Source: Streptomyces plumbidurans (GTDB taxonomy: Bacteria; Actinomycetota; Actinomycetes; Streptomycetales; Streptomycetaceae). Taken from it: a stretch of DNA of 44,477 bases. Positions 8,358 through 19,080 of this stretch are shown here, in pieces. The stretch covers positions 1-44,477 of the forward strand of contig NZ_JAFJSY010000088.1 of NCBI RefSeq assembly GCF_019857225.1, written 5' to 3'. Position numbers and translations under genes: made by a program. The notes under the pieces are model-generated. The model worked only from the letters and a program-made list of their open reading frames with translations, was not told the origin of the DNA and made no database searches. Position 1 is the first letter of the stretch. Every line of letters begins with the position of its first letter.

Positions 8358-9421
8358 GCCGCGACCTCCACGCGGGTGTGGTCGCCGACCACCAGGCGGT
8401 GGTGGCGCTCTTCGAGCTGGGCGCCCGTGACGGCGGCGGACCGGCCGAGCAGCGAGCCGCGCAGGCCGCGCACTCCGGAGACGGTCGACCCGTCCAGGGC
8501 GATGGAGCGGTCCAGATGGGCGTCGGTCAGGACACAGTCCCGGCCGATCGAGGTGTACGGACCGACGTGACTGTCCTCCAGGACGGTGCCCGCGCCGATC
8601 ACCACGGGGCCCACCACGAAGGAGTTGACGATACGGGCGCCGGGCTCGACGACGACCGGGCCGATCAGCACCGAGTCCTCGTCGACCTCGCCCTCGACGC
8701 TGCGCGCCACGGCGTCCAGCAGCATCCGGTTGCACTCCAGGACGTCCTCGACCTTGCCGGTGTCCTTCCAGTACCCGGCGTACTCCTGGGCCCGTACCGT
8801 CCGCCCGGCGGTGACCAGCCACTGGATGGCGTCGGTGATCTCCAGTTCGCCGCGGGCGCTCGGCTCGATCGAGTCGACGGCCTCGTGGATCGCCGGGGTG
8901 AAGAAGTACACGCCGATCAGGGCCAGGTTGGAGCGCGGCACCGGCGGCTTCTCCACCAGGCGTTCCACCACGCCGTGCGTGTCCACCTCGGCGACCCCGA
9001 ACGCCCGCGGGTCCTCCACCTGCGCGACCAGCACCTGGGCGGCGGGCTGCAGGGCACGGAACTCGGCGGCCGCCTCCTGGATGCCCTCCGGCAGCATGTT
9101 GTCGCCGAGGTACATCACGAAGTCGTCGTCGGCGAGGAAGCCGCGGGCCAGCTGCACGGTCTGCGCGAGGCCGGCCGGGCGCTCCTGCGGGATGTAGGTG
9201 ATCGCGACGCCGAGGCGGGAGCCGTCGCCGAGGGCGTCGGCGATCTCCGTCGCGTGGTTGCCGACGATGATGCCGATCTCGGTGACGCCGATGTCCCGGA
9301 TGTTGTCGAGGACGTGTTCCAGGACCGGCTTGTTGGCGATCGGGATGAGCTGCTTGGGCATGGAGTAGCTGAACGGGCGCAGCCGCGATCCCGTCCCGCC
9401 GGCCAGCACTAGAGCCTTCAT
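8354..9421 (-). CDS. rfbA: Glucose-1-phosphate thymidylyltransferase (dTDP-glucose synthase)
   Basis: A 355-residue nucleotidyltransferase with LAGGTGSRLRP at the N-terminus and EKPPVPRSN further on, followed by a C-terminal region that looks like a left-handed beta-helix, as in StrD-type enzymes of antibiotic clusters. It activates glucose-1-phosphate as dTDP-glucose. The start at 9421 (MKALVLAGG) gives the usual length and has GGAAGAGG upstream; a start 12 codons earlier at 9457 is possible. Confidence 0.95.
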   Translation of the reverse strand: MKALVLAGGTGSRLRPFSYSMPKQLIPIANKPVLEHVLDNIRDIGVTEIGIIVGNHATEIADALGDGSRLGVAITYIPQERPAGLAQTVQLARGFLADDDFVMYLGDNMLPEGIQEAAAEFRALQPAAQVLVAQVEDPRAFGVAEVDTHGVVERLVEKPPVPRSNLALIGVYFFTPAIHEAVDSIEPSARGELEITDAIQWLVTAGRTVRAQEYAGYWKDTGKVEDVLECNRMLLDAVARSVEGEVDEDSVLIGPVVVEPGARIVNSFVVGPVVIGAGTVLEDSHVGPYTSIGRDCVLTDAHLDRSIALDGSTVSGVRGLRGSLLGRSAAVTGAQLEERHHRLVVGDHTRVEVAA

Positions 9422-9480
9422 GGGGGCCTCTTCCGGGGAGTTCGGTGTGACAGTCATGGGGCGGTGGGTGATGTGGTGGG

Positions 9481-10026
9481 TCAGGCTGCCGCCGGTGTCA
9501 GATGGCGGCGGGTGGGCCGGTGCAGGGCCTCCACCAGTTCGGCGAACCGGTCGGTGGCGGCGTCGAGTTGGGCTCTCGCGGTGTCGGCCTCGGCCTGTTC
9601 GGCGTGCACGAAGAGGCTCTCGGCCACGGCGGCCGGCTTCATCGACATCAGCACCGGGCGCAGCCCGTAGTCGAGCGCGAGCACATGGGCGAGCGAGCCG
9701 CCGGTGGCCAGCGGCAGGACGACCTTGCCGTCGAGGGCGAACTGCGGGAGCAGGTCCAGGAAGGTCTTCAGCAGGCCCGAGTACCCGGCCTTGTAGACCG
9801 GGGTCGCCAGCACCACCGCGTCGGCCTGGGTGAACTGCCGTACGGCGGAGTCGATTTCGGCGTGCGCGGTGTCGGCGGCGAGCAACGGGCCGGACGGCAG
9901 GGCACGTACGGCCAGCACGTCGACCAAGTGGCCGCGCCCGCCGAGCCGTTCGGCGGCGCGGGTGAGCACCCGGTGGGTGAGCGAGACCGGCGACGGGCTG
10001 CCGGAGACGGCGAGGATCGTCGGCAT
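9481..10026 (-). CDS. NAD(P)H:FMN reductase
   Basis: A 181-residue flavodoxin-fold protein starting ILAVSGSPSP, with the LATPVYKAGYSG segment typical of SsuE/LanZ4-like FMN reductases. AGGAGG precedes the ATG. It lies directly downstream of a luciferase-like monooxygenase gene, 17 bp away, and most likely supplies it with reduced FMN, as LanZ4 does for LanZ5 in landomycin biosynthesis. That partnership is inferred. Confidence 0.85.
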   Translation of the reverse strand: MPTILAVSGSPSPVSLTHRVLTRAAERLGGRGHLVDVLAVRALPSGPLLAADTAHAEIDSAVRQFTQADAVVLATPVYKAGYSGLLKTFLDLLPQFALDGKVVLPLATGGSLAHVLALDYGLRPVLMSMKPAAVAESLFVHAEQAEADTARAQLDAATDRFAELVEALHRPTRRHLTPAAA

Positions 10027-10042
10027 GGGGCGACCTCCTGGG

Positions 10043-11176
10043 TCAGCGGGCCGCTACGGGCTCGTCGGCCCGCGCGGTGTCACGGCGTACGGCGTCGAGC
10101 AGTTCGAGGGAGGCGAGCACCTGGGCGGGGTCGCGGACGAAGTCGACCAGGCACGCGATCTCGTCGACCCCGGCCGCGCGCACCCGGCGGGCCGTGCGGG
10201 CGCACTCCTCGACCGAGCCGATCAGGGAGTTGCCGGACAGATAGCGGTTGACGCCGAGGTCGGCCAGCTTGCGCTGGGCGCGGGCCGCGGACAGTACGTC
10301 CCGGCCCTCCTTGTTGCCGCTCATCCGGCCGCCGGCCTGTACGGCGCCGGCCTCCAGGTCGATGGCGGACAGCAGGTAGTCGCGCAGGGCGCCGCCGCCG
10401 ACGGTGCGGGCGGTCTCCGGGTCCTCGGCGACGTAGGTGTGCATCATCACGGTGACTGTGCCGGGGCCGTCCTGGCCGGACTCGGCGCGGGCGGCGCGGT
10501 ACAGCGCGATCTTGCCCGCGAGCGAGTCGGTGTCCTGGTTCTCCAGGTGGGTGAGGATGTTGCAGCCCATCCGGCCCGCCTCGACGAAGGTGCCCTCGCT
10601 GCGGGAGGCGGTCACCCACACCGGCAGCTCGGGCTGCACCGGGCGGGGGTACAGCGGCAGCGTGGCCTCGGTGCCGAGCGGGGTGGGCCCGGTCCAGCGG
10701 CCGGTGCGCCATGCCTCGCGGATGTCCGCCACGTCCTTGGCCATCTGCTCGCGTCGGGTCTCGTACTTGTCGGGGGCGATCACGAAGTCGTTGACGTTCC
10801 AGCCCGAGCCCACCGAGATCGCCGCGCGGCCGCCGGAGATGCCGTCCACGACGGCGAAGTCCTCGACGATGCGGGAGGCCGGGTGCAGTGGGGTGACCAC
10901 GCTGCCGGCCCGGATCTGGATGCGGCGGGTGACGGCGGCTACGGCGGCTGAGGTGACGGCCGGGTTGGGGAAGGCGCCGCCGAAGCGGTGGAAGTGGCGT
11001 TCGGGCGTCGAGACGAAGCCGAAGCCGAGGGCGTCGGCGCGGCGTGCCGCGTCCAGCATGAGTTGGTACGTCTCCTCGGAGCGGTCACCGACCGCGGCGA
11101 AGAAGAAGACGCCGAAGTCGGGGGGCCCTCCGGGGGGTGGGCTGTCGGACTGGCGGGTGTCCGCGTCCGCGTTCAT
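10043..11176 (-). CDS. Luciferase-like FMNH2-dependent monooxygenase
   Basis: A 377-residue protein of the bacterial luciferase fold: FFAAVGD at the start, STPERHFHRFGGAFPNP, GSVVTPLHPASRIVEDF and SVGSGWNVNDF are characteristic of the natural-product LLM subfamily. It needs reduced FMN from the next gene. LanZ5-type relatives hydroxylate a polycyclic aglycone. AAGGAGG lies before the ATG. It heads the leftward operon that ends with the PgaE-like hydroxylase, so two different hydroxylases are expressed with sugar genes. Confidence 0.85.
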   Translation of the reverse strand: MNADADTRQSDSPPPGGPPDFGVFFFAAVGDRSEETYQLMLDAARRADALGFGFVSTPERHFHRFGGAFPNPAVTSAAVAAVTRRIQIRAGSVVTPLHPASRIVEDFAVVDGISGGRAAISVGSGWNVNDFVIAPDKYETRREQMAKDVADIREAWRTGRWTGPTPLGTEATLPLYPRPVQPELPVWVTASRSEGTFVEAGRMGCNILTHLENQDTDSLAGKIALYRAARAESGQDGPGTVTVMMHTYVAEDPETARTVGGGALRDYLLSAIDLEAGAVQAGGRMSGNKEGRDVLSAARAQRKLADLGVNRYLSGNSLIGSVEECARTARRVRAAGVDEIACLVDFVRDPAQVLASLELLDAVRRDTARADEPVAAR

Positions 11177-11835
11177 CCTGTGCTGCCTCCTTCTGCGCGA
11201 GGGGGGTGTGTGCTGTGCTCGCGGTCACCATCGGGGGGTGTGCTCGTACGGGGCTTGAGCGCGGGCAGGTTGGGGAGGTTCGCGGTGCCCGCCGCCTCGG
11301 CTTCGCCTTCGGCGGGTTGTGCTCCCACCCGCACCACCCGTGACACTTTCGTCGTCGGGTGCGGGTGGCCCCTGCGGGGCTTCTCGCCGTCGGCGGGTGC
11401 GGGTGGTCCCCTTGGGGGGCTGGTTGCCGTTGGCGGGTGCGGGTGGCCCCTGCGGGGCTTCTCGTCGTTGGCGGGTGCGGGTGGCCCCTGCGGGGCTTCT
11501 CGCCGTCGGCGGGTGCGGGTGGTCCCCGCGAGGGCAGGTCGCCGTTGGCGGGTGCGGGTGGGCCCCGTGGGGTTTCCCGCCGTGGCGGTTGTCGGTCTGG
11601 GGCGTGCGGCTTTGTCGTTGGGTGCGTGGCCCCCGTGGCGCTGCTCGCCGTCGGCGGTTCTCCCGGAATGGCCTCGGCTCGCCCCCGCCCCGCTTCTCGC
11701 CCTGGCGGCACTCCCGGAACGTTTCTCGGCCCCGCCCCCGCGGGGGCGGCTCCACTGGTGTTCAAGTCTGCGGCGGCACGCTGGGTGGGTCCTGTTTCCG
11801 CTTCGACGGACCCGATCGCCCCGCGAGGTTGCTGA
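11177..11835. other. 659-bp intergenic stretch without a convincing gene
   Basis: The stretch separates a leftward and a rightward operon. Its middle is filled by degenerate repeats. Open frames here are caused by the GC-rich repeat, show no plausible start context and encode low-complexity Gly/Arg/Ala protein. Promoters for both flanking operons should lie at the edges: the last 50 bp before 11836 and the first 60 bp after 11176. Confidence 0.7.
11351..11592. repeat. Array of about six degenerate 38-40-bp tandem repeats
   Basis: GCGGGTGG begins near 11361, 11399, 11439, 11477, 11515 and 11554, a spacing of 38-40 bp. Most units continue with CCCCTGCGGGGC, a small palindrome with a GCCCC/GGGGC stem, then TTCTCGCCGTCGGCG or a variant of it. 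The units differ from one another in places. This looks like a REP-like or slippage-derived array and not like CRISPR, because there are no unique spacers. Confidence 0.8.
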
Positions 11836-13362
11836 ATGACGACTCAGACACTGGTGGCCGCCGACACCGTCGACGGCCTGCTTGCCGCGGCGGTGGCCGC
11901 GCGGCCCGATGCGCCCGCGGTGCGGGATGTTGCGGGCAGCTGGACGTATGCCGAACTCGACGCCTGGTCAAGGGCGTACGCCGACTGGTTCACCGCTCGC
12001 GGTGTGGGCCGGGGTGACCGCGTACTGGCCCGGGTGGGCAATGTCCGCGAGTTCACCGCCCTGCTCTTCGGCGCGCTGCGCCGGGGCATCGTCTTCGTAC
12101 CGGTCAACCCGGCGATGAAGCGCTTCCACCTCAGCACCGTGGTTCCTGATTGTGAGCCCGTGATGCTGATCGCTCAGCGCGCCGAAGACGTCGAGCTGCT
12201 ACGGGAGTTGACGGATCGGCCCGTCGTGCCGCTCGCTCATGCGCGGGCCGGGGCCGAGCAGCAGTTCGGGGGCGGGGTGCACGAGGACGTGGCCGTGGAC
12301 CCCGACGACCTCGGACTGCTGATCTACACCTCGGGCTCCACCTCCGCCCCCAAGGCCGTCGCGAGCCCGCACGCGCCGATCGTGTTCGCGGCGCGCGCCA
12401 TCCAGGCCCGGCTGAAGTACCGCGAGGACGACGTCGTCCTCGCCGCCGTGCCGCTCTCCTTCGACTACGGCCTCTACCAGATCTTCCTCTCGGTGATCGC
12501 CGGCGCCCAGCTCGTACTGACCGAACCCGACCGCCACGTAAGGCTGTTGGGCGCTCTGCACGAGTACGGCGTGACCGTCGTACCGCTGGTGCCCTCGCTC
12601 GCCGAGATGCTGCTGACGCTGGCCCGGCGCGACCGCCGCGAGCCGCCGCCGGTGCGGCTGTTCACCAACACCGGGGCCGCCCTGACCGCCCCCGTCATCG
12701 CGCGGCTGCGCAAGTGCTTCCCGCAGGCCCAGGTGTCACCCATGTTCGGCACCACCGAGTGCAAGCGGATCACCGTCCTGGAACCGGACGGCGACCTCGA
12801 AAAGCCCGGCTCGGTCGGCCGCGCCCTGGACGGCACCGAGGTGCTCGTCCTCGACGACGAGGGCCGCCCGCTGCCGCCCGGCACGGTCGGCGAGATCGCC
12901 GTACGTGGCCCGCACATGATGCGCGGCTACTGGCGCGCCCCCGAACAGACCGCCCTGCGCTTCCGCCCCGACCCCGTCACCGGCGAAGTCACCCTGCACA
13001 CCGGCGACTACGGCCATCTGGACGCCGACGGCCACCTCTACTTCGAGGGCCGCCGCGACGACCTGTTCAAGCGCAAGGGGGTGCGCATGGGCACCCTCGA
13101 GATCGAGACGGCCGCCCTGGACATCCCCGGCGTCGCGGCCGCCGCCGCGCTCGCCCCCGCCGACGGCCACGACCTCACGCTCTACGCCGTCACCGACCTG
13201 ACCCCCGCGGCGGTCCTCGCCCAGCTGGCCGAGCGCCTGGAGGCCGCCAAGGTCCCCGCCGCCTGCCATCTGCTGGACGCGCTGCCGCTCACCCCCAACG
13301 GCAAGACCGACAAGCAGCGGCTGCGCCGCGAGCAGAACGCCGGCCAGGTCCGGCCCGACTGA
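11836..13362 (+). CDS. AMP-forming acyl ligase, probably loading the adjacent carrier protein
   Basis: A 508-residue ANL enzyme with the P-loop YTSGSTSAPKAV, the GTTECKR segment, TGDYGHLD, and the C-terminal catalytic lysine in TPNGKTDKQ. It adenylates a carboxylic acid and transfers it to a thiol. The carrier-protein gene begins 12 bp downstream, so loading of that carrier is more likely than CoA ester formation. With a KAS III-like acyltransferase elsewhere in the cluster it may form a branch that adds an acyl group to the glycoside. The substrate cannot be read from the sequence. Confidence 0.85.
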   Translation: MTTQTLVAADTVDGLLAAAVAARPDAPAVRDVAGSWTYAELDAWSRAYADWFTARGVGRGDRVLARVGNVREFTALLFGALRRGIVFVPVNPAMKRFHLSTVVPDCEPVMLIAQRAEDVELLRELTDRPVVPLAHARAGAEQQFGGGVHEDVAVDPDDLGLLIYTSGSTSAPKAVASPHAPIVFAARAIQARLKYREDDVVLAAVPLSFDYGLYQIFLSVIAGAQLVLTEPDRHVRLLGALHEYGVTVVPLVPSLAEMLLTLARRDRREPPPVRLFTNTGAALTAPVIARLRKCFPQAQVSPMFGTTECKRITVLEPDGDLEKPGSVGRALDGTEVLVLDDEGRPLPPGTVGEIAVRGPHMMRGYWRAPEQTALRFRPDPVTGEVTLHTGDYGHLDADGHLYFEGRRDDLFKRKGVRMGTLEIETAALDIPGVAAAAALAPADGHDLTLYAVTDLTPAAVLAQLAERLEAAKVPAACHLLDALPLTPNGKTDKQRLRREQNAGQVRPD

Positions 13363-13374
13363 GGAGTACGGAAC

Positions 13375-13641
13375 ATGACCACCGCCATGACCCGCCCGGA
13401 CCCGGACTTCGAGCAGCTGCTGGTCGGCGTGCTGCCGCGGCTGGCCGGCTCGGGCCCGCTCGACCCCGCCCTCGACCTCAAGGAGGCCGGCCTGGACTCG
13501 ATGGCCACCATCGAGCTGCTGGTCCGCCTGGAGGACACCTACGAGGTGGAGTTCCCCGAGGAGACCCTCACCGCGGCGACCTTCGCCACCCCGGCGGCCC
13601 TGTGGAGCGTCCTCAGCGCCCAGCGTGCCGCCGCCCACTGA
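13375..13641 (+). CDS. Free-standing acyl carrier protein of the ligase operon
   Basis: An 88-residue phosphopantetheine carrier with the attachment serine at 42 in GLDSMATIELL. It is distinct from the minimal-PKS ACP at 34.2 kb, whose motif is GYDSLAVLQV. GAGGAG lies in front of the ATG. Its position immediately after the AMP ligase suggests that it is the acceptor of the activated acid and presents it to a later transferase. Confidence 0.9.
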   Translation: MTTAMTRPDPDFEQLLVGVLPRLAGSGPLDPALDLKEAGLDSMATIELLVRLEDTYEVEFPEETLTAATFATPAALWSVLSAQRAAAH

Positions 13642-13688
13642 CCACACCCTCACGCACGGTTCGACCCAACCCCCCAAGGAGAAACGCC

Positions 13689-13784
13689 ATGAACATCGCC
13701 CACCTCTGCATCGGTCTCGGCGTCACCGTCGTCGCCTGCCTCATCGCCAAGTTCGGTGGCGCCGCCCTCAGGAACCGCCGCTGA
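13689..13784 (+). CDS. 31-residue single-pass membrane peptide
   Basis: A very small ORF with a textbook ribosome binding site, AAGGAG 7 nt before the ATG. It begins MNIAHLCIGLG, continues with a hydrophobic stretch to about residue 22, and ends in a basic tail, ALRNRR, which would place the C-terminus in the cytoplasm. It is the last gene before a strong terminator and 47 bp after the carrier protein gene. Small membrane proteins next to an adenylating ligase and a carrier recall DltX in dlt operons, but no homology is claimed. The function is unknown. Confidence 0.6.
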   Translation: MNIAHLCIGLGVTVVACLIAKFGGAALRNRR

Positions 13785-13800
13785 ACCTCCCGCCACGGCA

Positions 13801-13835
13801 CTGGGCCCCGACCGGAACATCCGGTCGGGGCCCAG
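13801..13835. terminator. Bidirectional hairpin terminator, 16-bp stem
   Basis: A perfect 16-bp stem (left arm 13801-13816, loop ACA, right arm 13820-13835) sits between the rightward ligase operon and the leftward glycosyltransferase operon. It is among the strongest hairpins in the window and probably ends transcription from both sides. Confidence 0.88.
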
Positions 13836-13859
13836 CCCTTTGCCCACCGCCGCGTCAGG

Positions 13860-15019
13860 TCATGCGGCGAGCAGCTCCAGGTCCTCGACGACCCGGGCCG
13901 GAGAGGGCATCCGCGCCATGTCGTCGGCGAGCACCCGCGCGCCCTTGCGGTACCGGTCGTCGTCCAGCACCTCGGTGAGGACCGCCCGCACCCGCTCCGG
14001 GTCGTTCTGCGGCTCGGCCTCGGTCAGCGACAGCGCCGCCCCGGCCGCGCGGAGCAGCTCCGCGGAGGCGAACTGGTCCACCAGCTGCGGCAGTACGACC
14101 TGCGGCAGTCCGAACGAGCAGGCGGTCATGGTGGTGTTGGCGCCGCCGTGATGCACCACCGCGTCGCAGTCGCGCAGGAAGAGGTTGAGCGGCGACGGCT
14201 CCACCACCCGCACGTTCGCGGGCAGCGGGCCGAACCCTTCGTGGAACTCCGGCGCCGCGGTGACCACCGCCTGTACGTCCCCGAGCCCGTCGAAGGCGGC
14301 GATGATGCTGCGGAACAGCCCGGTCCCGTTGAGCTGGAGCGTCTGTCCGCCCAGGCACACGACCACGCGGCGCGTTCCCTCGGGCGCGGACCGCAGCAGC
14401 CAATCGGGCACCGTGCCGACGCCGTTGAAGGGGACGTAGCCGATGGGCACGCCCGGCGCCGCGCTCGGGTGGCGCAGCGCCGGCGGGCACGGGTCGAGCA
14501 GCAGGCCGGGGTCGGGCAGCCCGGTCAGGCCCAGCCGGGTCACCGCGCCGTGCAGGAAGTCACGGGCGGAGGCGCGGGAGGGGCCGCTGAGCGGGTCGAC
14601 GCCCCAGCGGTGCTGGACGGACGGGACTCCGAGCACCGCGGCGACGACGGAACCGGTGAGCTCCATCTGTTCGGAGACGACCAGGTCGGGGCACCAGTCG
14701 CGGGCGAACTCCAGGTAGGAGCCCAGCAGATAGCGCGCGTGGGTCTCCCACAGCTTGGTCGCGCCCGCCATCTTCTCCGGTGGGGTCGGCCCCATCAGCT
14801 CCAACGGCCGTACGCCCGGCGGCAGATGGCGCTGCAGGACGTCCAGTCCGTGGAAGCGGTCGCCGATGTCGACGGCCGTGATGCCCGCCGCGCGGGCCGC
14901 GTCCGTGACGTCGGGCTGCGCGGCCACCGTCACCTCGTGGCCCGCCCCCTTCAGCGCCCACGCCAGCGGCACCATCGGGGTGAAGTGGGTGGGGAAGGGC
15001 GTGCTCAGCATCAGGACTC

Positions 15020-15023
<4 letters not shown>
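13860..15023 (-). CDS. Glycosyltransferase (GT1, deoxysugar), copy 1
   Basis: A 387-residue GT-B enzyme beginning RVLMLSTPFPTHFTPMVPLAW, with HRWGVDP in the N-terminal half and the donor-binding VHHGGANTT plus LPQLVDQF segments in the C-terminal half, as in the aromatic-polyketide glycosyltransferases LanGT and UrdGT. It moves a dTDP-deoxysugar onto the aglycone or a growing sugar chain. It starts at GTG 15023 overlapping the MFS stop as GTGA. It is the last gene of the leftward block. Acceptor specificity is unknown. Confidence 0.9.
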
Positions 15024-16695
<1,672 letters not shown>

Positions 16696-16699
<4 letters not shown>

Positions 16700-17865
16700 G
16701 CCGACACCTCCTGACGGGACGCCAACTCGTGCGGCAGACCGACCACTTCGGCCGGTTCGGGCATGGCGTCGATCTGTGCCCTCAGCGCTGCCGCGGCCGT
16801 ACGGAAAGAGGGCTCGGCCAGCAGCCGGCCGATCGACTCCTCCAGCCGGGCGTCGCTGTTCTGCTCCTCGGCCGAGTCCAGGCTCAGCGCGGCGCCCGCG
16901 CCCGCGACCTTGTCGCCCGCCACGAACTCGTCGCCGACCTGCGGCAGCACCAGCTGCGGCACGCCCAGGGCGGCCGCCCCCAGCAGCGGGACCGCACCGC
17001 CGTCGTGGATCGCCAGGTCGCTGCCCGGGAAGAGCACGCCGGGCGCGCTCTCGGCGACGAACGTGACGCCCTCCGGGGCCGCGCCCAGCTCCGCACGGAA
17101 CCGGTCGGGGACGCCCACCACCGCCTCCACGCCACCGGTCCGCCCCAGCGCGGCGACGACGCGCCGCAGCAATGGCAGTCCGCCCAGGTCCAGGGTGTGC
17201 CCGCCGAGCGTGACCGCCACCCGGCGGCCGGGCGCCGCGGCGAACGGGCGCGGGGCGTTGCCGCCGGTGTGCGGGACGGGCCGCACGGGGCGGCCCTCGG
17301 GCGCCTCGGCGCTGCGCAGCGCGGGCGGCGCCGGGTCGAGGATCAGGGTGGGCCGGGGCACGGAACTCAGACCGAGCCGCTCACACATGGGGCCGAGCCA
17401 CATCAGGGTCAGCTTCAGCATGTGCTCGCCGGTCGGGTTGACGCCCCAGCGGTGCTGCACGCTCGGGATGCCCAGCACCTTGCCGACGATCGGCGCGGTG
17501 AAGTCCATGTGGTCGGAGACCACCAGGTCGGCCTCCCACGCGCGCGCCAGATCCACGTAGTCGGGCAGGACGTAGCCGGTGTGGTTGCGGAACAGCTGCG
17601 CCGCGGCCTGGATCTTCTGGGCCGGCGGACGGCCGGCCGTCTCGATCGGCCGCGGCCCGTCCGGGCCCCGGCCGCCGAGCAGGTCCGCATAGTGGAAGTG
17701 GTCCCCGTACGTCACCGCGCGCAGGCCCGCGTCCCGGGCGGGCCCGGTGACGTCGGGCTGCCCGGTGACCAGCACGTCGTGGCCGGCGTCGAGCAGCGCA
17801 TCGGCGAGCGGGAGCATCGGCAGGAAGTGGGTGTCGACGGGGGAGCTGATGATCAGTACGCGCAT
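16696..17865 (-). CDS. Glycosyltransferase (GT1), copy 2, with altered donor motif
   Basis: A 389-residue GT-B protein starting RVLIISSPVDTHFLPMLPL and containing HRWGVNP. In the C-terminal donor site the usual HHGG or THGG is replaced by IHDGGAVPL, and the following loop differs from that of its neighbours. This may alter sugar-nucleotide recognition, or reflect a partner-dependent or chain-extending enzyme. It overlaps the upstream glycosyltransferase gene by 13 bp and the MFS gene by 4 bp. It is full length with no sign of decay. Confidence 0.87.
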
Positions 17866-19019
17866 CGCAGGTTCTCCAGGTCACGGACGACGGCGGCGGG
17901 GCTGGGCATGTCGGCGATGGTCCGGGCCAGTTCGGCGGCCCCCTTGGCGAGCCGGTCCTCGGTGAGCAGGGTGCGCACCGCGCGGGCGACGGACGCCGGG
18001 TCGTTCTGCTCCTCGGCGGTGCCGAGGGTGAGTCCGGCGTCGGCGGCGGTCAGCAGGTCGCCGCCCTGGAACTGGTCCACCAGCTGCGGCAGGATCAGCT
18101 GCCGTACGCCGAAACTCGCCACCGTCAGCAGGGTGTTGGCGCCGCCGTGGGTGACCACGGCGTCGGTCTTGCCGAGGAAGCCGGCGAGCGGCGTCGGCGG
18201 AATCAGCCGGACGTTGGGCGGTACGGTGCCGAGCTGGTCCAGGAACTCCTCCTGCACCGTCATCACCGCCTCGGCCTCCGGCAGGTCCCCGAAGGCCCGG
18301 ATGATGCCGCGGAACATCGACAGGCCGCCCAGCGCGATGGTCTGGCGGCCCATCGTCACGCAGACCCGCGGCCGCTCCCCGCGCCTGCGCAGCCACTCGG
18401 GCACCTCGCCGGTGCCGTTGAAGGGGACGTGCCGGATGGGGGTGGCGGGCGGGGTCCCCGGGCACAGCAGCTGCGGCGGCGCCGGGTCGAGAATCAGGTC
18501 CGGCTGCGGCAACCCGCCCTCGATGCCGAGGCGTTCACAGGTACCGGCCAGCAGGTCCTCGGCGGTGCCGCGCATCAGATGGCTCATCGGGTCGACGCCC
18601 CAGCGGTGCGAGACCACCGGGATGCCCAGCGCGCCGCCCACGATCAGCGCCGACCAGTCGAAGATCTCCGAGATCACCAGGTCGGGCTTCCACTGCCGGG
18701 CCAACTCCAGGTAGCGCGGGGCGAGATAGCGCGAGTGCAGCACCCACACCCGGGAGCCGATGACGGTCATCTGCGGGGTCAGCGGGCCGACCACCTCCAG
18801 CGGCCGTTTGCCCGGCGGCAGCGGCGGGGTCAGCAGGTCCTTGCAGAAGAACTGGCGGCCCACGGTGACCGTGGACAGACCCGCGGAGCGGGCCATGGGG
18901 ACGATGTCGGGCTGCCCGGCGACCAGCACCTCGTGCCCGGCGCCGCGCAGCGCCCAGGCCAGCGGCACCATGCAGGTGAAGTGGGTGGACTCGGGAGAGC
19001 TCAGGATGAGTACGCGCAT
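17853..19019 (-). CDS. Glycosyltransferase (GT1), copy 3
   Basis: A 388-residue GT-B protein, RVLILSSPESTHFTCMVPL at the start, HRWGVDPMSH in the acceptor half and VVTHGGANTLL with LPQLVDQFQGGD in the donor half. It is closest in pattern to copies 1 and 2, suggesting local duplication. The three are translated in series with the exporter. The role is sugar transfer to the aglycone or to a sugar chain. Confidence 0.9.
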   Translation of the reverse strand: MRVLILSSPESTHFTCMVPLAWALRGAGHEVLVAGQPDIVPMARSAGLSTVTVGRQFFCKDLLTPPLPPGKRPLEVVGPLTPQMTVIGSRVWVLHSRYLAPRYLELARQWKPDLVISEIFDWSALIVGGALGIPVVSHRWGVDPMSHLMRGTAEDLLAGTCERLGIEGGLPQPDLILDPAPPQLLCPGTPPATPIRHVPFNGTGEVPEWLRRRGERPRVCVTMGRQTIALGGLSMFRGIIRAFGDLPEAEAVMTVQEEFLDQLGTVPPNVRLIPPTPLAGFLGKTDAVVTHGGANTLLTVASFGVRQLILPQLVDQFQGGDLLTAADAGLTLGTAEEQNDPASVARAVRTLLTEDRLAKGAAELARTIADMPSPAAVVRDLENLRCAY

Positions 19020-19080
19020 CAGGGTTCCTCGTCTTGGGAAGGGGGTGCGGCGGACCGAATCGCTGCGGGCTGACGGGCCG

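Noticed and set aside
11351..11592. CRISPR array
   Set aside because: Repeats are degenerate and contiguous at 38-40 bp, with no unique spacers and no cas genes.
11225..11839. Protein-coding genes across the repeat-rich gap
   Set aside because: The frames follow the repeat period, encode Gly/Arg/Ala low-complexity sequence and have no good start site. All frames stay open simply because the DNA is GC-rich.
11836..13784. A true dlt (D-alanylation) operon
   Set aside because: No DltB-like MBOAT or DltD gene is present and the surroundings are polyketide tailoring genes. Only the resemblance in layout is kept.
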